Assembly (NCBI GenBank): GCA_963787285.1
Contig: CAWBCM010000018.1
Location: 46,154 to 110,153 of the forward strand
Source of the DNA: JAHEJN01 sp963787285
GTDB taxonomy: Bacteria > Actinomycetota > Acidimicrobiia > Acidimicrobiales > JAHEJN01
DNA: 64,000 nucleotides
Direction: 5' to 3'
Made by a program: the position numbers and the translations under genes
Notes under the pieces: model-generated
Told to the model about the DNA's origin: nothing
Databases searched by the model: none
Seen by the model: the letters and a program-made list of their open reading frames with translations, nothing else
Shown: positions 27,800 to 36,689 of the stretch, in pieces
Position numbering within the stretch: position 1 is the stretch's first letter
How the letters are laid out: each line of letters starts with the position of its first letter

Positions 27800-27944
27800 T
27801 CAGTCGTCGACCACCAGCCGCTTGCCCATGGAGAGCACCGGGTCCTGGATGAAACCGAGGGCCTCGTCGAAGGCGACGGCGTCGGCGTTGGTCGTGCGGA
27901 TCTGGAGGTTGTACCCGGTCACCGGGTTCGAAGGGGCGGATCAC
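27800..27944 (-). pseudogene. GNAT acetyltransferase remnant with internal deletion
   Basis: Reading the minus strand, a GTG at 27944 opens VIRPFEPGD, the usual start of YpeA-like GNAT acetyltransferases. Immediately after, in another frame, the text is a GNAT C-terminus: YNLQIRTTNADAVAF, LGF, DPVLSMGKRLVVDD, stop at 27800. The central part, including the acetyl-CoA loop (about 90 residues), is missing. The two ends meet near 27918. This is a deletion scar, with its promoter region now facing the divergent aminotransferase. Confidence 0.6.
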
Positions 27945-27962
27945 ACCCGCTACTTTGCCCCA

Positions 27963-29132
27963 ATGCACCATGACCCACGGTTCGATTCGGTCGACGTCGA
28001 GGCGAAACGGGCCGGCGGCCAGAAGAAATGGAGCGATCATGGCCCCGATGTCCTGGGCGCCTGGGTCGCCGAGCACGACTTCGATCGCCCGTCGGAGATC
28101 GCCGCGGCGCTGCACCGGGTGGCCGATCTCGGGGCGTGGGGATACTGCCGCACCGCTCCCGAGGTGAACCGGGCGTTCTCGGGTTGGGCGGCCCGACGCC
28201 ATGGCTGGCAGGTCGATCCCGACCTCGTCACGCTCACCGTCGACAGCATCCAGGCGGTGTGGGCCGGCACGGCGATGTTCAGCGAGCCCGGCGACGGCGT
28301 GATCATCACGCCGCCCGTGTACTTCCCGTTCCACCAGATCGCGAGCACGCTGGGCCGCGAGCAGCTCGACTGGAACATGCGTCGAGACGAGTCGGGACGA
28401 TGGGATCTCGATCTCGACGATCTACGCGCCCTGCTCGCCGCCGCGCCCCACGCCAGCGTGCTCGTGCTGTGTCATCCGCACAACCCCACCGGGCGGGTGA
28501 TGTCGGCCGGCTGGCTGCAGGAGCTGGTGGAGGTGTGCGCCGCCCACGACGTGTCGATCGTGTCCGACGAGATCCATGCCGACCTCGTGTATCCCGGCGC
28601 CGATTTCACACCGATTCTCACGGTCCGCGGCGCGGCCGAGCGGACGATCGTCGCGACCTCCACCGGCAAGACCTTCGCCATGTCGGGCCTGCGCTGCGCG
28701 GTTGCCGTCGCCGGTGACCCGGCGGTGAAGGCGCAGTGGGACGAGCGTTTCGGCGGGCTCCTGCTGGGCCGCCCCAACCGGCCCGGAATGGACGCAACGG
28801 TGGCCGCGTGGACCCACGGCGGGGACTGGACCGACGCGCTGGTCGACTATCTCGACGCCAACCGGAGGCGACTCGTCGAGCGCCTGGCCGCCGAGGCGCC
28901 GGCGGTGGGTCTCTGCCTGCCCGAGGCCACCTATCTGATGTGGCTCGACGTCTCGGCCTGTGGTCTCGGCGAGGCCCCCGCCGAGGCGCTGTTGGAATTG
29001 GCGGCCGTCTCGCTGTCCGAGGGCGCGATCTTCGGCACCGGAGGTGAGGGTCATGTGCGGCTCAACTTCGGGACCTCTCGTGCGATCCTCGACCAGGTCG
29101 TCGACCGCCTCGTCCCGCACCTCCAAACCTGA
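27963..29132 (+). CDS. PatB/MalY-type PLP aminotransferase or cystathionine beta-lyase
   Basis: A 389-residue fold type I PLP enzyme. It begins HHDPRFDSVDVEAKRAGGQKK, resembling the R-x-x-x-x-KW opening of MalY/PatB. Later motifs are HPHNPTGRV, SDEIHADLVY (PLP-binding Asp) and the Schiff-base lysine in TSTGKTFAMSGLR. The Arg binding the substrate carboxylate is in HVRLNFGTSR. Such enzymes cleave cystathionine or cysteine conjugates or transaminate; the exact reaction is not decided by sequence. The ATG at 27963 gives the normal N-terminus. Confidence 0.88.
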   Translation: MHHDPRFDSVDVEAKRAGGQKKWSDHGPDVLGAWVAEHDFDRPSEIAAALHRVADLGAWGYCRTAPEVNRAFSGWAARRHGWQVDPDLVTLTVDSIQAVWAGTAMFSEPGDGVIITPPVYFPFHQIASTLGREQLDWNMRRDESGRWDLDLDDLRALLAAAPHASVLVLCHPHNPTGRVMSAGWLQELVEVCAAHDVSIVSDEIHADLVYPGADFTPILTVRGAAERTIVATSTGKTFAMSGLRCAVAVAGDPAVKAQWDERFGGLLLGRPNRPGMDATVAAWTHGGDWTDALVDYLDANRRRLVERLAAEAPAVGLCLPEATYLMWLDVSACGLGEAPAEALLELAAVSLSEGAIFGTGGEGHVRLNFGTSRAILDQVVDRLVPHLQT

Positions 29133-29179
29133 GATCGGGCGATCTGGTTCCGGCAGTCGGCCTCGGTAGGGTCGGCGCC

Positions 29180-30163
29180 ATGACGATCACGAACGAGAAG
29201 ATGGAATATCGGCGCCTCGGCGCCAGCGGTGTGAAGGTGAGCGTGCTCGGATTCGGCAGCTGGGTCACCTTCGACGGCCAGATGGCGACCGACACGGCGC
29301 TCGAATGCATGCAGGTGGCCCACGACGCCGGCTGCAACTTCTTCGACAACGCCGAGGTCTACGCCGGCGGTCGCAGCGAGGAGATGATGGGGGCGGCGCT
29401 GCGTGAGCTCGGTTGGCCCCGCTGGTCCTACGTCGTCACCACCAAGTTGTTCTGGGGCATCCACGGCGACGATCCGAACATGCGCAACACCCTGAATCGC
29501 AAGTACCTGATGCAGGGCATCGACGGATCCCTGGAGCGGTTCGGCCTCGACTTCGTCGACGTCGTGTACTGCCATCGCGCCGACCCCGACACGCCGATGG
29601 AGGAGACGGTCTGGGCGATGAGCGACATGATCGCCGCGGGCAAGGCGCAGTACTGGGGTACGAGCGAGTGGTCCGCCGATGAGATCCGTCATGCCATCGA
29701 CATCGCCGAGCGCCATCACCTCCACAAGCCGGTGACCGAGCAGTCGCAGTACAACCTGCTCGAGCGGCGACGGGTGGAGAAGGAGTACGACCGCCTGCAT
29801 GTCGAGACCGGCTACGGCAACACCACCTTCAGTCCGCTGGCCGCAGGTCTGCTCACCGGCAAGTACCGCGACGGCATCCCTGAAGGCTCGCGGGCCGCGC
29901 TCGACGGGTACGAGTGGTTCAAGGCGATGGCCGACGACGCGTCGGTCATCGGCCGCATCGAGAAGCTTCGTCCCATCGCCGATCGGCTCGGGTGCTCGAT
30001 GGCTCAGCTCGCCCTTGCGTGGGTCACCCGACACCCGATGGTGTCGTCGGTCATCACCGGCGCCAGCCGGCCCAGTCAGGCTGCGGAGAACTTCGAGACC
30101 CTCGAGGTCATCCCGCTGCTGACGGCCGAGGTGAAAGCCGAGATGGAACGCGCCGTCGGCTGA
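29180..30163 (+). CDS. Aldo/keto reductase, Kv-beta-like
   Basis: A 327-residue NADPH-dependent oxidoreductase of the AKR6 (YghZ/potassium-channel beta) type. The start MEYRRLGASGVKVSVLGFG is canonical and is preceded by a 7-residue extension if the ATG at 29180 is used. The catalytic tetrad is visible: Asp and Tyr in FFDNAEVYAGG, Lys in VVTTKLFWG, His in VYCHRADP. The cofactor-binding SQYNLLER and SSVITGASRPSQ motifs are present. Its 3' end overlaps 56 bp with the convergent membrane protein gene. Confidence 0.92.
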   Translation: MTITNEKMEYRRLGASGVKVSVLGFGSWVTFDGQMATDTALECMQVAHDAGCNFFDNAEVYAGGRSEEMMGAALRELGWPRWSYVVTTKLFWGIHGDDPNMRNTLNRKYLMQGIDGSLERFGLDFVDVVYCHRADPDTPMEETVWAMSDMIAAGKAQYWGTSEWSADEIRHAIDIAERHHLHKPVTEQSQYNLLERRRVEKEYDRLHVETGYGNTTFSPLAAGLLTGKYRDGIPEGSRAALDGYEWFKAMADDASVIGRIEKLRPIADRLGCSMAQLALAWVTRHPMVSSVITGASRPSQAAENFETLEVIPLLTAEVKAEMERAVG

Positions 30164-31043
30164 CCCACTCGACCCCGCGTTCGAGGTCGAACATCGGCGC
30201 GAACGCCACGGCGAAGAGCGGGTAGGGGAACACGATGTACATCGTCGCGGCGATGCATGCGTGCATGGCCACCGCAGACCCGACCCACCCGTTGCGCCAG
30301 CGCCCACCGGCCAACGCGACGGGTGCCGCCAACTCGATGGCCACCCCGGCCACGGCCAGCGGGGTGAAGATCCAGCCCCGGGCCACGAGCGGTCCGGCAA
30401 TCGGCGACGTCGACTCGCCGAACACGTCGAGGCGGGCGGCGGTGTAGGCGATGTGGTTGCGCAACGTGTCGCCGTCGAGCCAACCGAGGCCCCCGTACCG
30501 GAGCTTGGCGACGCCGGCGATCACGTAGGTGGTGACGGTGACCAGTGCCGCGATCCGTAGAGGCCAGCCGTAGCGCACGCTCGGATCGGAGCGGGCGACT
30601 CGACGACGACGGGCGTCGATCGACCACGCGTCGGCCGAAGGACTGAGACCCACCACCAGGACGTGCAACACCATGAGGTTCTCGAAGTGCAGGAGCTGGC
30701 CCCACGAGCTGCGGTAGGTCGTGAGGGCCAGGAGCATGATCGAGACCGCAGGTCCGGTTACTCGATGACCGGCCCCGAACGCGAGTGCGACCGCCCCGGC
30801 GATGGCCGTCACGATCATCGTGTGGACGAGAACCGGTCGGAGCGGATCGTCGAGGAACCACAGCACACCCACCGGGTCGAAGGGACTCGGCCGTCCGTCG
30901 GCCAGATCGAGGAACCGGGGCAGGCGAACCACGAGGTAGAGGGTGGTGAACGCGCCCACGAGCACACGGAGGGCGGCCAGTCGCTCGGCCGGGGCCGGCT
31001 CGAGCAGCCACCGGTCGGCGCGCGCCACCGGCGTCGGGATCAC
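30108..31043 (-). CDS. HTTM/vitamin K-carboxylase-like membrane protein
   Basis: About 311 residues and polytopic, with eight or so hydrophobic segments (AALRVLVGAFTTLYLVV, TMIVTAIAGAVALAFGAGH, FENLMVLHVLVVGLSPSADA, LRIAALVTVTTYVIAGVAKL, and others). The AGVAKLRYGGLGWLDGDTLRNHI segment is typical of HTTM/VKGC-related proteins. The GTG at 31043 is preferred to 31064 because it gives a GTGA overlap with the upstream gene, matching local style. Partnered with the small upstream protein; enzymatic activity unknown. Confidence 0.75.
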   Translation of the reverse strand: MIPTPVARADRWLLEPAPAERLAALRVLVGAFTTLYLVVRLPRFLDLADGRPSPFDPVGVLWFLDDPLRPVLVHTMIVTAIAGAVALAFGAGHRVTGPAVSIMLLALTTYRSSWGQLLHFENLMVLHVLVVGLSPSADAWSIDARRRRVARSDPSVRYGWPLRIAALVTVTTYVIAGVAKLRYGGLGWLDGDTLRNHIAYTAARLDVFGESTSPIAGPLVARGWIFTPLAVAGVAIELAAPVALAGGRWRNGWVGSAVAMHACIAATMYIVFPYPLFAVAFAPMFDLERGVEWVSRRRVPSRLSPRPSAAG

Positions 31044-31468
31044 CGCTGTTGCTCCACCGCACACGATGCGTGCAGATCCGACGACGTCAGCGAGGGCTCG
31101 CCGGTGGCTCGGGCCACGACGTCGTGGCGTTCGGTGACGATCTCGATCGTCGTGAAGTCGAGCTCTCGCCGTGCCGACCGAGCGGCGATCTGGTCGCAGA
31201 GGGCGGCAGCTTCGCCGCCCCGAACGGCCTGTCGCACCAGCGACGCGACGATCAGCGGATCGTCACTGGCGCCGATCAGGTCGAGGTCGAGGCGGTGGCG
31301 AGCACCATCGTGATCGACGCCCACCGCGGTGGGAAAGGCGACCACATCGGGTCGTTCGAAGGCGTACATCGGGTAGGTCGACAAGGGGAAGCTGTCGCGG
31401 TCACGGACCACGGCCAGGAGCAGGGCCGCGAGTACCGCGACCGTGATCAGTCGACGGACCGTGTTCAC
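31040..31468 (-). CDS. Small secreted or membrane-anchored protein paired with HTTM protein
   Basis: A 142-residue protein with an N-terminal hydrophobic segment (LITVAVLAALLLAVV) and a globular remainder starting SFPLSTYPMYAFERPD. The phrase STYPMY followed by a DxxFP region is common in small proteins encoded beside HTTM/VKGC-like membrane proteins, so it is likely a subunit or partner. No catalytic motif is seen. The GTG start at 31468 overlaps the stop of the upstream META-domain gene, and its own stop overlaps the HTTM start. Confidence 0.7.
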   Translation of the reverse strand: MNTVRRLITVAVLAALLLAVVRDRDSFPLSTYPMYAFERPDVVAFPTAVGVDHDGARHRLDLDLIGASDDPLIVASLVRQAVRGGEAAALCDQIAARSARRELDFTTIEIVTERHDVVARATGEPSLTSSDLHASCAVEQQR

Positions 31469-33210
31469 ATGGGCACTCCGTCGGCGGCGACGAAGCCGGT
31501 GCCCATCGCGACGAGGCCCCGCTCCCTGGAGTAGCCGAGAAGCGTGCCCTCGGCATCGACGAGGAGCGCAGCCCCCTCGACGGCACGCAGCGACTCGATG
31601 GGCGCGTCGAGTGCGGCCACTTCCTGCCATGGTCCGGCCAGGCTGTTGGCGGTGACGAGGCTCATCGGTGGCACACAGCATCCGATCTGGCCGATGAATC
31701 CTCCGCCGATGCGAGTGGCCATACGTACGTCGGTGGCGAAAGCGCCGGCCTCGCCGGCCTCGAGGGAGAACGATCGACCACCGCTCGACGCGACCAGCAG
31801 GTCTCCGTCCCACGTGAGGTGGGCGTCGGGGCTCGCACCGGACGCAACATCCTCGATGTCGTCGATCGCGACCTCCCTCGATTCACCGAGTGAGTGGGTC
31901 ACCACCTCGGTGAACAGGCAATCGCCGTCCACCACCGAGGTCTGCAGGTGGGCGAGCCTGGTCGAGTCGGCGTCGATGACAGGTAGCCGTCCGTCGGCGA
32001 TCGTGCGAGCCGCACCGGTCCAGTCGATCTGGACGACCGAGCCGATGCAGTCGAGGCTGTCGCGGCCCGATCGACGAACGCCGACGTAGGCAACGTCTCG
32101 ACTCGAGTCATAGCTCACCGAATCGACGGCGAGCACGCCGGGGATCGAGTCCGCGAGCTCGACCGAGCGCTCGACGGTGGTCCCGTCGCCCGACAGTTGC
32201 ACGAGCGTCAGGTCGTCGGTCACGGCGACCACCGAGGCGAGTCCCATGTCGAGTGGCGTCGGCGGGGCGGCCGCCTCTTCGGCCTGGTCGTCGCGGACGT
32301 AGATGAGCTGGTCGGTGCCCTGGCTGAGGGTGAGACGTCGACCGCCATCGGTCACGACCGGACGCGCGCCCTCGATGATGCTGATGATGGCGTTGTCGTC
32401 GGGACCGGGCTCGCCTCCGCACGACGCGGCGTAGTCCGCCGCCATCTCCGTCGGCCGCAGTTCGATGCCGTCGAACCCGTAGCTGCCGGTCAGGACCACA
32501 CAGGGCCCGTCGGCGTACAGCGACCCGTCACTGCCCAACAGCAGTGATCCCCACGGTGGTGGCGAATGCCGTGCGGTGTCCCCCTCGACGATCGTGTCGA
32601 GCTGCCAGTCGATGTCGGTGAACGGACCGCCCTCCTCCTCGGCCCGAGCCTGGCGTTCGAAGCTCAGCATGACACCGCCGCCCGACAGCGTGAGGAGGTC
32701 CTCGTCACGGAGGATCGCCTCGACCCGGCTGAGCGCACCCAGGTAGGCGCTCTCCGACTCCATGAGCGCAGGCTCACAGCCCATCGCCGTCCATGCAAAG
32801 CCCTCGATGCCGACGGCCCCGGCGTCGTCGATGGTCGCGGTGCCGCCGAAGGAGTTGCACGCCGCCGTTCCGCCCCACTGGTCGCCGTCGATCACGAGGG
32901 TCGGTTCGCTGCCGGCCACGATCGGAACCGACACGCCGTCGACGGTGCCTTCGGTGAGCAGGTAGGCGCCGTCGTGATCAGCTGTCGCTTCGGGTGAAGC
33001 GGCGTCGCCGGTCGAGACGACCTCGGCGCCGTCGCCTCCCTTCGAGGCCCAGTACACGCCGACACCGAGCACCACCACGACCACCGCTGCCGTCGCTTCC
33101 CACCAGCGCCGTCGCGCGCCGCCAGAGGGCGGAGAAGTTGGCCTCAGGTCGTCGGTGCCTTCGTCGCCTTCCACATCACCAGCTTTGCATCGCCCTTCGC
33201 TGCCACCCAT
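31465..33210 (-). CDS. Membrane-anchored protein with META/HslJ-like domain
   Basis: A 581-residue protein. A cytoplasmic stretch of about 35 residues is followed by one transmembrane helix (ATAAVVVVVLGVGVYWA). The extracellular part starts with a META/HslJ-like domain (about 75-180): VAGSEPTLVIDGDQWGGTAA, CNSFGGTATI, FAWTAMGCEP, and FDR-like strands. The rest (about 200-581) reads like a beta-propeller with repeated short strands and several Cys pairs, but I cannot name it. First gene of a three-gene operon with the next two minus-strand genes. Extracellular function unknown. Confidence 0.7.
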   Translation of the reverse strand: MGGSEGRCKAGDVEGDEGTDDLRPTSPPSGGARRRWWEATAAVVVVVLGVGVYWASKGGDGAEVVSTGDAASPEATADHDGAYLLTEGTVDGVSVPIVAGSEPTLVIDGDQWGGTAACNSFGGTATIDDAGAVGIEGFAWTAMGCEPALMESESAYLGALSRVEAILRDEDLLTLSGGGVMLSFERQARAEEEGGPFTDIDWQLDTIVEGDTARHSPPPWGSLLLGSDGSLYADGPCVVLTGSYGFDGIELRPTEMAADYAASCGGEPGPDDNAIISIIEGARPVVTDGGRRLTLSQGTDQLIYVRDDQAEEAAAPPTPLDMGLASVVAVTDDLTLVQLSGDGTTVERSVELADSIPGVLAVDSVSYDSSRDVAYVGVRRSGRDSLDCIGSVVQIDWTGAARTIADGRLPVIDADSTRLAHLQTSVVDGDCLFTEVVTHSLGESREVAIDDIEDVASGASPDAHLTWDGDLLVASSGGRSFSLEAGEAGAFATDVRMATRIGGGFIGQIGCCVPPMSLVTANSLAGPWQEVAALDAPIESLRAVEGAALLVDAEGTLLGYSRERGLVAMGTGFVAADGVPM

Positions 33211-33267
33211 TCACCCGACGCTCACCACCGATTTCGGTGTGTCCGGGCGCTAGGCGAGGATGACGAC

Positions 33268-34146
33268 GTGCCCGAGGGTGACACCATACGGAAACTGGCC
33301 GATCGACTCGCTACTCGGCTCACGGGTGCCGCGGTCACCCGCTCGACGTTTCGTCATCCGAAGCTGGCGCTCGCCGACCTCGTCGGCGCCACGCTCGCCT
33401 CGACCGACGCCCACGGCAAGCACCTGCTCCTGCGATGGGTGAACGGCCCGGCGGGATCGGGCACCACCCTGCACGTCCACCTCCGCATGGATGGCGCCAT
33501 CCGCCTCGACCGAGCCCTCGACGTGCCCGAGTGGCGCCGCCATGTCGAGCTCGTGTTCGACAACGGAACGGTTCTCACCGGTGTCGATCTGCCGGTGGTC
33601 GCGATCATCCCGACCGAGCGCGAGTCGGAGCTGGTCGGCCACCTCGGGCCCGATGTGATCGGCGATTTCGATGTCGCCGCGGCCGTCGACCGTCTCCGGG
33701 CAGAGCCCGATCGGGCGTTGGCGGGCGCCCTGCTCGACCAGACCGTCGTGGCCGGGTTCGGCAACGAGTACGCAATCGAAGTGCCCTTCATCGGCGGCAT
33801 CTCCCCCCATCAGGCCGTCGGATGCATCGGTGAGCTCGACCAGCTCGTGGTGCTGGGCGCCGACCTCATCCGATGGAATGCCTCCCGCAGCGGACGCAAC
33901 ACCACCGGCCGCCGCGTCGAGCGGGGCGACACATGGATCGCGTCGCCTCGGCAACGACGGTGCCCGATCTGTGGAGATCTGGTGCAGCGCCAACCCGACA
34001 CCGCCACACCGTGGCGGAGGCGGACGGCCTGGTGTCCCACCTGCCAACCGGCCGCCACCACCGCCGTGGTCGATCTCGATCGCGTGCGGGAGCTGCTGCG
34101 ACTGCATCCCATCCGTCGTACCCGGCCCCGCTGGTCCGGTCCGTAG
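33268..34146 (+). CDS. nei: Fpg/Nei family DNA glycosylase (endonuclease VIII-like)
   Basis: A 292-residue base-excision repair glycosylase/AP lyase. After the initiator (GTG at 33268) come the catalytic Pro2 and Glu3 in PEGDTIRKLADRL, Lys51 in GKHLLLRW, the helix-two-turn-helix motif AGALLDQTVVAGFGNEYAIE, and a C-terminal zinc finger CPIC ... CPTC. PEGDTI rather than PELPEVE at the N-terminus indicates the Nei branch that removes oxidised pyrimidines. The GTG must be the start because proline must follow directly. Confidence 0.94.
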   Translation: MPEGDTIRKLADRLATRLTGAAVTRSTFRHPKLALADLVGATLASTDAHGKHLLLRWVNGPAGSGTTLHVHLRMDGAIRLDRALDVPEWRRHVELVFDNGTVLTGVDLPVVAIIPTERESELVGHLGPDVIGDFDVAAAVDRLRAEPDRALAGALLDQTVVAGFGNEYAIEVPFIGGISPHQAVGCIGELDQLVVLGADLIRWNASRSGRNTTGRRVERGDTWIASPRQRRCPICGDLVQRQPDTATPWRRRTAWCPTCQPAATTAVVDLDRVRELLRLHPIRRTRPRWSGP

Positions 34147-34178
34147 GCTGGCACGATGCGGCAACCCGAGTGGTCTCG

Positions 34179-34925
34179 ATGAGTGAACGACCGGCGGTGC
34201 GAATGCTGCCGCTTCCCGCCGGTGGGCGTCGATTCACCGCAGCACGCACCGTTCGACTGGGAGACGTCGATCCTGCCGGCGAGCTGCGGCTCGACGCGAT
34301 CGCTCGCTGTCTCCAGGACGTGGCCGGCGACGACGCGGCCGATGCCGCCCTCGAGAACCCACTCGGCTGGCTGGTGCGACGGACGATGATCGTCGTCGAT
34401 CAGCCGGCGATCGCGGGTGAGCGGATCCGCCTCACGACGTTCTGTACCGGCGCCGGCCGCAGCTGGGCCGAGCGCCGAACCGACATCCACGGCGAGCACG
34501 GCGGCCACATCGAGGCGGTGAGCCTGTGGGTGCAGATCGACATCGAATCGGGTCGTCCGGCCCGTCTCGGCCCGGACTTCCACGCGCACTACGGAGAGTC
34601 GGCGGGAGAACGAACGGTTTCGTCGAAGCTGAGCCTGCCCACCCGTCCGCCCGAGGACGCACCCCGTCGATCATGGGAGTATCGCCGCGCCGACCTCGAT
34701 CCCTTCGGCCACGTCAACAATGCCGCCCAGTGGGCGGTGGTCGAGGAAGTCCTCCAACGGGACGGCATTCGTCGGATCGGTACGGGCGAGCTCGAGTACC
34801 TCCTGCCCGCCGACGCCGATGATCCGAGCGACCTCGTGGTCGACGGCTCCTCCATCTGGATCCTCGCCCACGGCCGCACCCTCACCGCCGCGCGATGGAC
34901 CCCGGCCGGCCCGACACAGGAGTGA
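34179..34925 (+). CDS. Acyl-ACP thioesterase-like double hotdog protein
   Basis: A 248-residue protein of the acyl-ACP thioesterase family. First hotdog: AARTVRLGDVDPAGELRLDAIARCLQDVA, with the substrate-facing helix and WLVRRTMIVVDQP strand. Second hotdog: YRRADLDPFGHVNNAAQWAVVEEV, where HVNNA is the conserved Asn/His region. It probably releases free fatty acids from acyl carrier protein or acts on CoA esters. The ATG at 34179 is 32 bp after nei, so likely the same transcript. Confidence 0.82.
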   Translation: MSERPAVRMLPLPAGGRRFTAARTVRLGDVDPAGELRLDAIARCLQDVAGDDAADAALENPLGWLVRRTMIVVDQPAIAGERIRLTTFCTGAGRSWAERRTDIHGEHGGHIEAVSLWVQIDIESGRPARLGPDFHAHYGESAGERTVSSKLSLPTRPPEDAPRRSWEYRRADLDPFGHVNNAAQWAVVEEVLQRDGIRRIGTGELEYLLPADADDPSDLVVDGSSIWILAHGRTLTAARWTPAGPTQE

Positions 34926-34929
34926 TCGA

Positions 34930-35193
34930 ATGAGTGCCTACAAGACGATCGGCCTTCGGCCCACAACGGTCGAGATCACCGACAGCGCGGTCGTCATCAA
35001 ACGGCCCAAGCTCGTCGGCCAGGACACCACGTCGATCCCGCTCGATCGGGTGCTCTCCGTCGACGTTCGCACCGGGCCGCTCTTCTGGCGGGCCCAGGTG
35101 GTGCTGCACGCCGGAGACGACATCGTCGTCGAAGGGCTGCGCAACCGCGATGCGACCGCGATTCGCGCCGACATCGAACGAGCGCTCGGCTGA
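34930..35193 (+). CDS. Small PH-domain-like protein
   Basis: An 87-residue soluble protein starting MSAYKTIGLRPTTVEI. It shows a run of predicted beta strands (SAVVIKRP, DTTSIPLDRVLSVDV, WRAQVVLHAGDDIVVEGL) and a C-terminal helix (RDATAIRADIERAL). This is the layout of short bacterial PH-like (bPH/DUF) proteins. It begins 4 bp after the thioesterase stop, so it is probably co-transcribed. Function unknown. Confidence 0.65.
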   Translation: MSAYKTIGLRPTTVEITDSAVVIKRPKLVGQDTTSIPLDRVLSVDVRTGPLFWRAQVVLHAGDDIVVEGLRNRDATAIRADIERALG

Positions 35194-35206
35194 CCGGTCG
35201 GCTCGA

Positions 35207-36685
35207 TCAGCCGCCGATGCGGCGGTTGTAGTCGTCGATCGCCTCGTCGGCCTTCGACTGCATCTCGGCCTGAACCTCGACCGGGTCGTCGCCTGCGTAC
35301 AGGGCCTCGAGGCCGTCCTCGATGGCGTCCCGGAACCCCAGGTGGTCGCCGATCACCGGCCCGCCTCCTCCTGGCAGATCGCCGGGCCGGGAGAGCTGAT
35401 CGAAGGCGACTCGGAATCCCGGGCGCTCGGCCCACAACGCCTGGAGCTCTGGGTCGTCGATGGCCGAGGACCGCGTCGGGATGTACCCGGTGCCCGCCGA
35501 CCACCGAACCTGCTGCGCGGGTTCGTCGAGCCAGGTCATGAAGTCCCACACGGCGGCCCGCTCGGCGTCGTCGGTCTCGTTCACCAGATACAGCGAGCCG
35601 CCTCCCACTGCGGTCGGCTGCCCCGAGAGCCCGGGAAACGGCCCCACGCGCAGGTCGACGCCGGGGGCACGCTCGAGCTGGTTGTAGATCTCGCCGAGGC
35701 TGGCCGACGATGCGATCGTCATCGTGGCGTTGCCGAGGCCCACGGCGATGAACTTGGCGAGCACTGCCTGGTCGCCACCCCGTCCGGTCACCTCGAGCAG
35801 TCCGGCGTCGTGCATGCCGTCGAGCCACTCGAGGACGTCTGTCACGGCATCCGAGTCGAGCTCCGGGTTCTCGGCCCTGGCCGTTCGGCCGTTGTCGTTG
35901 TCGACGAGCGCCGCTCCTGCGGTGTTCACCCACTGCTCGAACGGCCAGGCGTCGACGTCGAGGGTCAAAGCGGTGGGCACCGTACCCGTGTCGACGAGGG
36001 CACGACTGACCGCGGCGAGCTCGACCAGGTCGACCGGCGGCTCGTCGGGATCGAGCCCCGCTGCGACGAAGTCGTTGCCGTCATAGAACAGCACGGGATT
36101 GGCCAGCTGGAACGGCATCGTGACCAGCTCACCGCCGACGCGGTACTGCTCGAGGAGCCGAGCCGGATAGTCGCTCAGGTCGTAGCCTGCGGACATCACA
36201 CAGTGCTGCACGGCGATGATGCTCTGGCTGTCGACCATCTGCTGCATCGACGTCTCGTTGAGCTGGATCATCGAGGGCAGCGTGCCGCCGCTGCGCAGCG
36301 TGCTGATGTACTTGTTGAAGTTGTCGTCGTAGCCGCCCTGGTACACGGCGTTGACGTGCACGTCGGCCTGGCTGTCGTTGTACGCGCCGACGAGCTCGTC
36401 GAGCACCACTCCTGTCGTCGCCGACATCGCATGCCAGAACTCGATCTCCACCGGGCCCTCGGCGGCGGCGAGTGCCTCCGTCGGGCAGACCGCCTGTCCT
36501 CCTGTTGCTTCGATCGGCTGGTCGTCCGACTGCTGATCCTGGGTCACGGGTGCATCGGCGGTGCCGTCGGGTGTCAGCGCGTCGGTTCCCTCCGGCGCCT
36601 GGTCTCGGGCACACGCGCCTGCGAGCACCATTGCGACCAGACCTGCGGCGAACACCCGAGCACGCGACGGACGATAGATGGTCAT
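35207..36685 (-). CDS. Sugar ABC transporter substrate-binding lipoprotein (UgpB-like)
   Basis: A 492-residue extracytoplasmic solute-binding protein. It has a signal peptide with lipobox LAGAC, an acidic linker, then the family-1 fold opening EIEFWHAMSATTGVVLDELV and ending with helices before VEVQAEMQSKADEAIDDYNR. The WHAM motif and overall length resemble UgpB (glycerol-3-phosphate or sugars). It is last in the operon UgpC-UgpA-UgpE-UgpB-like, 4 bp after the second permease. The ligand is not certain. Confidence 0.9.
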   Translation of the reverse strand: MTIYRPSRARVFAAGLVAMVLAGACARDQAPEGTDALTPDGTADAPVTQDQQSDDQPIEATGGQAVCPTEALAAAEGPVEIEFWHAMSATTGVVLDELVGAYNDSQADVHVNAVYQGGYDDNFNKYISTLRSGGTLPSMIQLNETSMQQMVDSQSIIAVQHCVMSAGYDLSDYPARLLEQYRVGGELVTMPFQLANPVLFYDGNDFVAAGLDPDEPPVDLVELAAVSRALVDTGTVPTALTLDVDAWPFEQWVNTAGAALVDNDNGRTARAENPELDSDAVTDVLEWLDGMHDAGLLEVTGRGGDQAVLAKFIAVGLGNATMTIASSASLGEIYNQLERAPGVDLRVGPFPGLSGQPTAVGGGSLYLVNETDDAERAAVWDFMTWLDEPAQQVRWSAGTGYIPTRSSAIDDPELQALWAERPGFRVAFDQLSRPGDLPGGGGPVIGDHLGFRDAIEDGLEALYAGDDPVEVQAEMQSKADEAIDDYNRRIGG

Positions 36686-36689
36686 GGCT

